DNA of 64,000 nucleotides from Lachnospiraceae bacterium. GTDB lineage: Bacteria; Bacillota; Clostridia; Lachnospirales; Lachnospiraceae. Shown piece by piece: positions 41,199-48,924 of the stretch. The notes below the pieces were generated by a model. That model was not told the origin of the DNA. It saw only the letters and a program-made list of their open reading frames with translations, and ran no database searches. A program made the translations under genes and the position numbers. The stretch spans positions 23,746-87,745 of the forward strand of contig SVFF01000010.1 in the NCBI GenBank assembly GCA_015057005.1, in the 5' to 3' direction. Each line of letters opens with the position of its first letter. The first letter of the stretch is position 1.

Positions 41199-43718
41199 TT
41201 ACCTAATGTCGTAAACAGAGCGCAGAGAGATAGTCTTGGGAGTACCCTCCAGGATCTTTACAGTCTTGCTTCCGGCATTCATGTCGAAATAGTTGTCACT
41301 TAAGATAAAGTCAGAGTCAGGGGAGTCGATCTCCACATATCTGGCGTAAGTGTCTGCGTAGATGGTAATCTCGTCGTCCCTTATCTCATAGCGCAGGTTA
41401 GGATTACGGAAGAGGAAGTGCTTGGGCGCCGTAAACAATACGGTTCCTTCGGAAAGCACTTGTCCGTTTACCTCGAAGGCGTAGCTCATATAAGTGTGCT
41501 CTACGTCTGTCTTGTGGAAGTCCATTTCCTTAAGCCATACGGCGGAGAGCCCGGGAACGGTTACCTGTTCTTTGCCCTCTTTAATGACAGCACCGGTGCT
41601 GCCGCGCAGAGCCCACACAGCAGTTCCGCAGATTCTTTCCAGAGTGTCATTGGTCACGCACAGCTGTGCCTTGGTCTCATAGTCGAACAGCGGATATTCC
41701 CAGTGTACTACAGGACGGGTTTCTTTTTCTCCGGTCTCCTTACAGCTGATGAGCACAGGGCTGTAGAAGCGCTTTGCCACGTACTGCAGGGCTTTGTAGC
41801 GGTTATAGTAGTCGATGCTGGACCAGGATGCCACCGGCCAGATATCGTTCAGCTGCCAGTAAAGGGTACCCATGCATCTGCCTCTGTGACGGCGGAAATG
41901 TTCTACACCGTAGCGGATGGCTTCTGCCTGCAGCAGCTGGGAAGCATAGAGCAGGGTGCCGAAATTGGTAGGGTAGAGGAAGGTCTGAGCCATGTAGTTC
42001 ATAATCTTGCCGTTAGCTGTGCCGTTACGCTGGTGCATCTCCATAACGCGGCTGAATATATTGCGCTCTTCCGGAAGGGTGAAGGCGTTTACGGTCTTCT
42101 CGCAGGGGAAGGACTGGAAACCGAATTCACTTAGGTAACGGAAGAACAGATTGCGGTACTCGGTGAAAGGCAGGTCCCCGTGCCATACTTCCCAATAATG
42201 GCAATCGCCGTAATTCTGGTTGTTGGGATCAATGAAGTGTCCGCAGGTGGTGGGAGAGCTGGGGATATAAGGAATGTAAGGGCAAACCTCTTCCATGATC
42301 TGAGGAAGGATGTCCTCGAATACTTCCAGGTACATTTTAACCAATTCTTCCGTGCGAACCGGATTATCGGGACCAAAACAAGCCTCTATCTCGTTGTTGC
42401 CGCTGATCAGTGCCAGGCAGGCGTGATGTCTCATGCGCTTTAAATTATCCCTGAATTCTGCAGTGATGGTTTCTTTGAAAGCATCATCCAGCCAGATCAG
42501 GGTACATGCAAACATCATATCCTCAAATACCACCAGGCCCAGCTCGTCACAGATGTCAAAGAAATAGTCGTGAGGATAGAAGCCGCCGCCCCATACGCGG
42601 ATGGCGTTGAAGTTACAGTCCTTGCACTGTTTTAAGAGCCAGCGGGTGCGGTCGGGAGTGATGCGGGCAAGGATATTGTCTTCAGGAATATAATCCGCGC
42701 CCATGGCGAAGAAGCGGATGCCGTTTACTTCGTGGCAGAAAGACTCGCCGTATTTGTCTTTTTCGCGGATCAGTTTCAGGGTACGCAGACCGATGCGCTT
42801 AGATTGGGAGTCCACCTCTTTGCCTTCCTGGATCAAATGGGCGGTCAGAGTGTACAGAGGCTGGTCACCCAGGCCGTTAGGCCACCAAAGCTTAGGATTT
42901 GCGATTTCGCTTTCCTGATTGGCGGGCAGGGTGAAAGTAGTGCCGTCGGGAGACTGCACGGTGATTGTAATCTGCAAAGTTTCATTTGGGGTACTGTTTG
43001 TCGTGTCAGATGCAGATACTGAGTCTGTACCGATTGGGAGTGGGACGGATGCAGAGGCTGTATTTGTTTGGAGCGTTGTGGATACATCATCTGCGTCCGT
43101 AGTGACCATAGGGGTCACGAACACTTTGCCGCCCTCGTGGCGCTGCAAGATGTGAAAGTCTGTGATACGCGCGCTGTTTAACACTAACAGCGTAATATCC
43201 CGCCAGATACCGGCATCCGGGAAACGGGGACCCCAATCCCAACCGGACATGCAGTGGGCCTTGCGGATGTAGCCGAAGCCCATGGTGCCGTTCTCGCGAA
43301 GCAGGCAGAGAGGATGCTCGTTATTGCGGGCAAGGGCAAGCTCCCTGACGGGATGACAGGCGATTTTAATCTGGTTTTCGCCGGCCGCTAACAGGGCGGT
43401 CACATCAAATTCATAGGTGCGGTGCATATTGTCGGTGGCTGCTACGTGGGTACCGTTTATGTAGATGTGGCAGAGGGTATCCAGACCGTCGCAGTGCAGC
43501 AGTACGGTATCCCCTGTGGGAGTAAACGTAAAGGTTCTGGTAAATTCAAATTCGTTGTCGGAAATTGCTGCAATTTCCCACTCGTTTTGCCGATAGTAGG
43601 GGTCGTCGATCAGTTGGTTGTCCAATAGGAAGGAATAGACGGAGCCGGGGATAGTGCCGCTGCAGTCGTATCCTGCGCCGGTCATCTGCCAGGTACCGTT
43701 TAAGGAAATCTGAAACAT
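41199..43718 (-). CDS. GH2 family beta-mannosidase
   Basis: An 839-residue cytoplasmic enzyme. The N-terminus [20 protein letters not shown] and [17 protein letters not shown], with [20 protein letters not shown], is typical of beta-mannosidases. The acid/base is in [11 protein letters not shown] and the nucleophile in [10 protein letters not shown]. It removes terminal beta-mannosyl residues from manno-oligosaccharides or N-glycan cores. Around residues 205-260 there is a Ser/Thr-rich low-complexity insert ([15 protein letters not shown]..., [16 protein letters not shown]) in the second beta domain, unusual for the family. AAAGGAGG precedes the ATG; it diverges from an AraC regulator gene. 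Confidence 0.93.
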   Translation of the reverse strand: MFQISLNGTWQMTGAGYDCSGTIPGSVYSFLLDNQLIDDPYYRQNEWEIAAISDNEFEFTRTFTFTPTGDTVLLHCDGLDTLCHIYINGTHVAATDNMHRTYEFDVTALLAAGENQIKIACHPVRELALARNNEHPLCLLRENGTMGFGYIRKAHCMSGWDWGPRFPDAGIWRDITLLVLNSARITDFHILQRHEGGKVFVTPMVTTDADDVSTTLQTNTASASVPLPIGTDSVSASDTTNSTPNETLQITITVQSPDGTTFTLPANQESEIANPKLWWPNGLGDQPLYTLTAHLIQEGKEVDSQSKRIGLRTLKLIREKDKYGESFCHEVNGIRFFAMGADYIPEDNILARITPDRTRWLLKQCKDCNFNAIRVWGGGFYPHDYFFDICDELGLVVFEDMMFACTLIWLDDAFKETITAEFRDNLKRMRHHACLALISGNNEIEACFGPDNPVRTEELVKMYLEVFEDILPQIMEEVCPYIPYIPSSPTTCGHFIDPNNQNYGDCHYWEVWHGDLPFTEYRNLFFRYLSEFGFQSFPCEKTVNAFTLPEERNIFSRVMEMHQRNGTANGKIMNYMAQTFLYPTNFGTLLYASQLLQAEAIRYGVEHFRRHRGRCMGTLYWQLNDIWPVASWSSIDYYNRYKALQYVAKRFYSPVLISCKETGEKETRPVVHWEYPLFDYETKAQLCVTNDTLERICGTAVWALRGSTGAVIKEGKEQVTVPGLSAVWLKEMDFHKTDVEHTYMSYAFEVNGQVLSEGTVLFTAPKHFLFRNPNLRYEIRDDEITIYADTYARYVEIDSPDSDFILSDNYFDMNAGSKTVKILEGTPKTISLRSVYDIR

Positions 43719-43911
43719 GTTTGGCCTCCTTTGTGTAAGTTGTTATTTGTATTTTATTATGATATAATGAGCAAAACAATATATTTATTAACTAAGTATT
43801 TGCACTTTCTTACTGCGATGCGGGTAAGGTTGAACTTATAAAAAGAAGGAAGCCGGGATGCGTATTGGGCTGAATGGCAATGACTGTTTTGAGATATTGT
43901 AGGAGACTGGC

Positions 43912-44709
43912 ATGAAGGTATTGTATTATGGCTGTGATTTTCCCCATGAAAAGGGAGCTTTTTGCGATAAACATGTTTATGATTTTTATGTGGTGTGCTG
44001 TTTTTCCACGCCTTTTTTGCATGAGACGGAGAAGGGACTGAAAGCAGGCAATCCCGGGGATGCCCTGGTTATGCCACCGGGAAGTGTAGTCTATCACGGA
44101 CCTGTGTCGGAAGAGGAGTGCTTTTACAACGACTGGATGTATGTGTCCGGTGAGGATTTTACTGCTCTGTTGGAGGAATATCCGGTTCCTCTCGGGAAAG
44201 CTTTTCCTGTGGGCAGCGTCAATTTCCTGAAAAAGTGTATCCGTAAAATAGATGACGAGATGGTAGTAAAACAAATCGGCTATGAAAAGATTATTTCAGG
44301 TTGCATAACAGAGGCTATGATAGAGATGCATCGTTTTTGTGTGAGGCAGGGATATGGTGAAACGGCAGCCAGGCAGTTGGAGACTGTCAGAGAATTACTG
44401 TTGCGTCATCCGGAAAGACAGTGGACATTGGAGGAGATGGCAGGCTTGAGTGGTTATTCAGTCAGTCGCTTTTGTACGCTTTATGTACAAAAATACAATC
44501 GGTCTCCCAAGGCAGAGCTTTTGGAAATCAGGATGGAATTGGCCAGACAGCTGCTTCGCTATACAGAGCTGTCCGTGACGGAAATTGCAGAGCGATGCGG
44601 TTTTAAGTCCATTTATTATTTTTCCAAATATTTTAAGCAGACCGTGGGTGTTGCACCTAGTGAATACGGCAGAGAGAAGAAAAGCTGCATCGCCGGTAAA
44701 ATGGAGTAA
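43912..44709 (+). CDS. AraC-family transcriptional regulator
   Basis: A 265-residue regulator. An N-terminal cupin-like sensor domain (about 1-150; PGDALVMPPGSVVYH) is followed by two helix-turn-helix motifs (about 165-260): QWTLEEMAGLSGYSVSRFCT and LSVTEIAERCGFKSIYYFSKYFKQTVGVAPSEY. It lies between a divergent beta-mannosidase gene and a downstream AraC-glycyl radical enzyme fusion and may regulate either. GGAG precedes the ATG. Confidence 0.92.
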   Translation: MKVLYYGCDFPHEKGAFCDKHVYDFYVVCCFSTPFLHETEKGLKAGNPGDALVMPPGSVVYHGPVSEEECFYNDWMYVSGEDFTALLEEYPVPLGKAFPVGSVNFLKKCIRKIDDEMVVKQIGYEKIISGCITEAMIEMHRFCVRQGYGETAARQLETVRELLLRHPERQWTLEEMAGLSGYSVSRFCTLYVQKYNRSPKAELLEIRMELARQLLRYTELSVTEIAERCGFKSIYYFSKYFKQTVGVAPSEYGREKKSCIAGKME

Positions 44710-44789
44710 AGAGTGAAATGGCTGTAATCGGGGAGATGACAGTAGATAGTAACAGCACAATTTTGGAGTTGTTTTTGCGACTTGATTTG

Positions 44790-44817
44790 AGTATGCTTAA
44801 AATAAGTATGAGATAAT
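44790..44817 (+). promoter_or_regulatory. Candidate AraC-type activator site and -10 box
   Basis: The direct repeat AGTATG occurs at 44790-44795 and 44805-44810, 15 bp apart, immediately before GATAAT (44812-44817). No good -35 box stands 17 bp from it. Direct repeats replacing the -35 region are typical of AraC-activated promoters. Confidence 0.35.
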
Positions 44818-44873
44818 GTGGCAATATGCAGTCTGGAGAACACATTTAGAACGCAAAGGGTAAGGAGAACGGG

Positions 44874-47516
44874 ATGTATTATGTGCTGAAATATATTCAT
44901 GAGAATATTAAAGAGCGCTTGTCTGCGGAAGAGACAGCCCGGCAGTTTGGTTATTCCAAATGGCATTTTACCAGGAAATTCTACGAATATGCAGGAATGA
45001 CCTTTGTGGAATATGTGCGCCACTATCGTATCCAGATTGCAGCGCTGGAGATTCTCTCAGGAAAGAAGATTACGGAAGTGGCCTTTGATTATGGTTATGA
45101 TACCATTGGCGGATTCAATAAAGCATTTTTGAAGGAATACGGGTGTCTGCCCAGAGAATATGTGAAGCAGACCAAGGAGAGCCAGGGTTATTACGAAAGG
45201 AGAAAATTGTCTATGTATCAGTTGACACAGCGGGTTGTAAACTTGCGCGAAGAGGTGGTAAACAAGAGAACCTACGCTAAGAAATACAGTGCTTACCGCA
45301 ATGTTTATTATACTATCGGCGGTGACAGAGCGTTGAAGAAAGGACTTTCTTCAGATGAAGTGGTAGCAGAAGCTACTGCTTGTGTCATTGACAATTTTAA
45401 GCCCTTTATTGCACCGGGAGAGCTGGTGACCGGCTACAATTTTGCGGATAAGCCTTATTATGAAAGTTTTATTCCCAACAGAAACGAAAAGGATTTTCAG
45501 ATCCTTCGGGACTCTGAAATCCCGGAAGCGGACATTGAGGAATGTCTGAATGCTTCTGAGGAAGTACGCAACTGGAATTTCCTTAGCGGTGTCCATCTGG
45601 GAAAGAAGATCCCGCTTATTCCTACAGAAGAGGAAATGGATGCATTCAATGACAGAGCCGCTCTGGGCAGATGTATCAGCAGCAATCACAGCGTCATAGG
45701 CTATGAGGATGTACTGAAGCTGGGATTTGAAGGAATTTACAAAAAGATAGAGAATTTTGAACAGAAAAATGGTGGCGGTTCTATCTATGTTGCCATGAAA
45801 AGAGTATGTAAAGCGTCAGGCACCATTGGCGAGAAATACGCTGAGGAGGCAAAACGTCTGCTGGCAACAGAAGAGTTTTCAGAGGAGTCTGCCTATGTAA
45901 AAAAGGATTTGGAACTGATTGCAGAGGTTTGCAGCCGTGTGCCCAGATATCCTGCCACTTCTTTTAGAGAAGCGGTGCAGGCCCTTTGGTTTGCTCACTT
46001 GCTCAATACCTGGGAGGATACCGTTAATGCCAACTCTTTAGGACGTTTGGACCAGATTTTATATCCATATTATAAGGAAGACCTGGAAAAAGGCTTGATC
46101 ACAAAAGAGCAGGCTTTCGAACTTATCTGCTGTCTGTGGCTGAAGCTTTATCGCGATTATGATGTGCAGCAGTCCTGTGTGGGCGGTACCAATCCTGATG
46201 GCAGCAGTGCTGTCAATGAGCTTTCTTACATGATGTTGGATGCCACAGAGCGTCTGGATTTCGTGCGTTGTCTGTCGGTGCGTTTTTCTTCCAAGTCTGA
46301 GAAGGAATTTGTGAAGCGTGCCCTGGAAGTGGTAGGTCACGTGCAGAAGGGTGTGCCTTTCTTCTTCAATGATGAGGTGATGATCCCTGCGCTGATCAGT
46401 AAGGGGATTACAGAAAAAGACGCTTACGGTTATACCCAGCTTGGCTGTGTAGAGACTCTGATCCCAGGCAAAACCAATCCCCATGCGGTTTCCGGTGAGG
46501 CCAATTTCTTAAAGGCCATCGAGTATGTGCTCTGTGACGGCAATGGCATGAAGAATCCGGAAATTTCCTGTGGTGTAAAGACCGGTGACTTGGAGCAGTT
46601 TGATACTTACGAGAAGTTTTATGCGGCCATTGTGAAGCAGGTGGATCACATTCTGGACATTACCTGCTCCATGGTGAGAAAGCATACTGATACCGTTAAT
46701 GCTCCCAAACCCTACAAGTCCATGCTGACGGAAGGATGTATGGAGAGCGGACGGGATTTTAATAAAGAAGGTGCGCTTTACGATTATTATCAGATCATGT
46801 TTGAGGGTGTGCCCAATCTGGCTGATTCCCTGGCAGTGATTAAAAAGTTTGTGTATGATGAGAAGAAATATACCCTGGCCCAGTTGAAAGAGATTCTGGA
46901 ACAGGATTTCCCTGACGAGGCTGTAAGGGTAGAGTTTGTGAACAAAGCGCCCAAATTCGGCAATGATATTGATGAGGTAGACAGAGTTGCAGTAGAGCTG
47001 GTGGACCATGCTTGTGATGTGCTGGAGGAACTGTCTCATAAATACGGAATGTCCTTCCATGCCCAGCCCTTCACTTTCTTGTGGATGATCGATCAGGGAA
47101 GACAAACAGCAGCTTCACCTGACGGAAGAAGATGCGGCGAGATCTTGGCTTACAGCGTGTCCCCCATGCAGGGAAGAGATTTCAATGGTCTGACAGCTGT
47201 ACTGAATTCCATTGCAAAATTCCCTACCAAGCGTACGCCCGGTACTACATCTGCTATTGTGGAAGTGGATCCCAAGCTTTTCACAGATAAGAACATCGGC
47301 ATTCTGACTGATATATTGCTTGCCGGTGCAGCGAAGGGACTCAGCAACGTACAGTTTAATACCATAGATGCAGATACACTGATCGATGCAAAGGCGCACC
47401 CCGAGAAGTACAACAATCTGGCTGTCCGTGTGTCAGGCTTTAGCCAGAAGTTTAACCTTTTAAGTCCTGAACTGCAGGAGCATATTATCGGAAGGACGAA
47501 GCACGCATGTCTGTAA
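44874..47516 (+). CDS. AraC DNA-binding domain fused to a glycyl radical enzyme
   Basis: One 880-codon frame. Residues 1-~105 are an AraC-type double helix-turn-helix without sensor domain (SAEETARQFGYSKWHFTRKF, KITEVAFDYGYDTIGGFNKA, LKEYGCLPREYVK). Residues ~114-880 are a PFL-like glycyl radical enzyme: active-site GCVET with Cys525 and Glu527, and the radical-bearing loop RVSGFSQKF with Gly855, ending HIIGRTKHAC. GCVE is typical of dehydratase-type members rather than pyruvate formate-lyase. At residue 114 an in-frame ATG (45213) has GAAAGGAG eight bases upstream, so the enzyme can also be made alone. AAGGAG also precedes 44874. The activase gene overlaps the 3' end. The substrate is unknown. 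Confidence 0.9.
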   Translation: MYYVLKYIHENIKERLSAEETARQFGYSKWHFTRKFYEYAGMTFVEYVRHYRIQIAALEILSGKKITEVAFDYGYDTIGGFNKAFLKEYGCLPREYVKQTKESQGYYERRKLSMYQLTQRVVNLREEVVNKRTYAKKYSAYRNVYYTIGGDRALKKGLSSDEVVAEATACVIDNFKPFIAPGELVTGYNFADKPYYESFIPNRNEKDFQILRDSEIPEADIEECLNASEEVRNWNFLSGVHLGKKIPLIPTEEEMDAFNDRAALGRCISSNHSVIGYEDVLKLGFEGIYKKIENFEQKNGGGSIYVAMKRVCKASGTIGEKYAEEAKRLLATEEFSEESAYVKKDLELIAEVCSRVPRYPATSFREAVQALWFAHLLNTWEDTVNANSLGRLDQILYPYYKEDLEKGLITKEQAFELICCLWLKLYRDYDVQQSCVGGTNPDGSSAVNELSYMMLDATERLDFVRCLSVRFSSKSEKEFVKRALEVVGHVQKGVPFFFNDEVMIPALISKGITEKDAYGYTQLGCVETLIPGKTNPHAVSGEANFLKAIEYVLCDGNGMKNPEISCGVKTGDLEQFDTYEKFYAAIVKQVDHILDITCSMVRKHTDTVNAPKPYKSMLTEGCMESGRDFNKEGALYDYYQIMFEGVPNLADSLAVIKKFVYDEKKYTLAQLKEILEQDFPDEAVRVEFVNKAPKFGNDIDEVDRVAVELVDHACDVLEELSHKYGMSFHAQPFTFLWMIDQGRQTAASPDGRRCGEILAYSVSPMQGRDFNGLTAVLNSIAKFPTKRTPGTTSAIVEVDPKLFTDKNIGILTDILLAGAAKGLSNVQFNTIDADTLIDAKAHPEKYNNLAVRVSGFSQKFNLLSPELQEHIIGRTKHACL

Positions 47517-48469
47517 ATATCGGAGAAAGAATACATGAAGAGTGCGGAATTGCCGGCAAAAGTGATAAGAATATCCGCGGACTGATTACAGACATATCCC
47601 GCTGTTCCCTGCACGATGGTCCCGGTGTCCGCACAGTTGTCTATTTCAAGGGCTGTGGTCTTCGCTGTAAGTGGTGCCACAATCCGGAGACACTTTCGGC
47701 AGAAAAGAATATGATGTTCCTGTCTGCCAAGTGTATTAAATGCGGCCGATGCCTGGAAGCCTGTCCCCAGTGCCATACCGTAGTGGACAATGAAATACAG
47801 ATTGACCGCAGTAAGTGTAAGCACTGCGGCAGATGTGTGGAAAGCTGTCCTGCAGGAGCCCTGCAGATGATGGGCAGAGAAGTGACCACGGAAGAGCTGA
47901 TGTCTGAGATCAGAAAGGACAGTCATTATTATGAGACTAGTGGCGGAGGTGTGACTTTGTCCGGCGGCGAGTGTCTGCTGCAGAGTGAATTTGCGGCAGC
48001 GCTTTTGGAGAAATGCAAGGAGGAAGGCATTCATACTGCCATAGAGACGGCACTGTTTGTGCCTTGGGAATGTGTGGAGCGGGTGCTACCTTATGTGGAT
48101 CTGGTGTTTGCTGATTTGAAGATTGCAGACAGTAAGAAACACAAGGAATATACGGGACAGCCTAATGAACGTATTCTGGAAAATTTGAAAAGATTATCGG
48201 AAGCGGGGAAGGATATCATCGTGCGTATTCCGTTGATTCCCGGTGTCAATGATACGCAAGAGGAGATTGAAAAGCTGGGGGGAGTGATAAATACCCTGGG
48301 CCCCGGTGTACAGGCAGTAGAAGTCCTGAAATACAATTATTTGGCGGAATCAAAATATCAGAGCATAGGACTTGTCTGGGAGAATTTCGGAAAAGAGACC
48401 CAGTCGGAGGAAATGCTGGAGAAGATCAGACAGCAGCTGAAAACCATTACCGGTCTGGAGATTATTTAG
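47507..48469 (+). CDS. Glycyl radical enzyme activase
   Basis: A 320-residue radical SAM protein. The motif CGLRCKWC gives CxxxCxxC for the catalytic 4Fe-4S cluster; an inserted ferredoxin-like segment carries two more clusters (CIKCGRCLEACPQC and CKHCGRCVESCPAG). GGGVTLSGGECLLQ is the SAM-binding GGE motif. Activases with the two-cluster insert serve non-PFL glycyl radical enzymes such as dehydratases and CutC. It overlaps the fusion gene by 10 bases and must generate the radical on its Gly855. Confidence 0.94.
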   Translation: MSVNIGERIHEECGIAGKSDKNIRGLITDISRCSLHDGPGVRTVVYFKGCGLRCKWCHNPETLSAEKNMMFLSAKCIKCGRCLEACPQCHTVVDNEIQIDRSKCKHCGRCVESCPAGALQMMGREVTTEELMSEIRKDSHYYETSGGGVTLSGGECLLQSEFAAALLEKCKEEGIHTAIETALFVPWECVERVLPYVDLVFADLKIADSKKHKEYTGQPNERILENLKRLSEAGKDIIVRIPLIPGVNDTQEEIEKLGGVINTLGPGVQAVEVLKYNYLAESKYQSIGLVWENFGKETQSEEMLEKIRQQLKTITGLEII

Positions 48470-48510
48470 AAAAACCGGAAGAATTTTAATTAAGAAGAGA
48501 GAAAAAAGAA

Positions 48511-48541
48511 GGTGGCAGACGAAAAAAGTTTGCCACCTTTT
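48511..48541. terminator. Bidirectional terminator
   Basis: AAGGTGGCA pairs with TGCCACCTT around a loop containing GACGAAAAAAGTT, with T and A runs on the two sides. Confidence 0.88.
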
Positions 48542-48544
48542 GAC

Positions 48545-48841
48545 TTACAAATAATGATTGGCGGAGCGTCTTAGGAGGAAACGGACCTGATAGCCGCTTT
48601 CGTCGCAGATGGTGCGTACGATATCCTCGGCTTCTCCTGTGACGTTCTCGTTTACGCATATGATGCAGAGATTTTTCCTGCGGCTGAGCCATGAGGTCTT
48701 GGGCCAGCGTATGTAATAAGAAATGCGGTTTTGTAAAAGAGCTCTCTCAATTAATGTCTTACAATCCTGATTGGATACTTCGCACAGTTCAACCTCGTTG
48801 TTTACTGTGGAAGGGATGTACATTGTGTTCATGATACGCAT
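48545..48841 (-). CDS. Hypothetical protein, 98 residues
   Basis: A soluble protein with an N-terminal beta-alpha-beta start (YIPSTVNNEVELCEVSNQDC, KTLIERALLQNRISYYIRW) and a second half EAEDIVRTICDESGYQVRFL. AGAGGTGG lies before the ATG. The shape suggests a small ferredoxin-like fold but I do not recognise a family. It is 83 bases downstream of the PBP1A gene on the same strand, after a GGGGAGGC/GCCTCCCC hairpin. Confidence 0.6.
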   Translation of the reverse strand: MRIMNTMYIPSTVNNEVELCEVSNQDCKTLIERALLQNRISYYIRWPKTSWLSRRKNLCIICVNENVTGEAEDIVRTICDESGYQVRFLLRRSANHYL

Positions 48842-48924
48842 ATAACCACCTCTATGTTGGGGGAGGCGAGGCCTCCCCTTTGTTGTTATAATAGAACCAC
48901 TGACAAGTGGCCTGTCCTTTGTAA

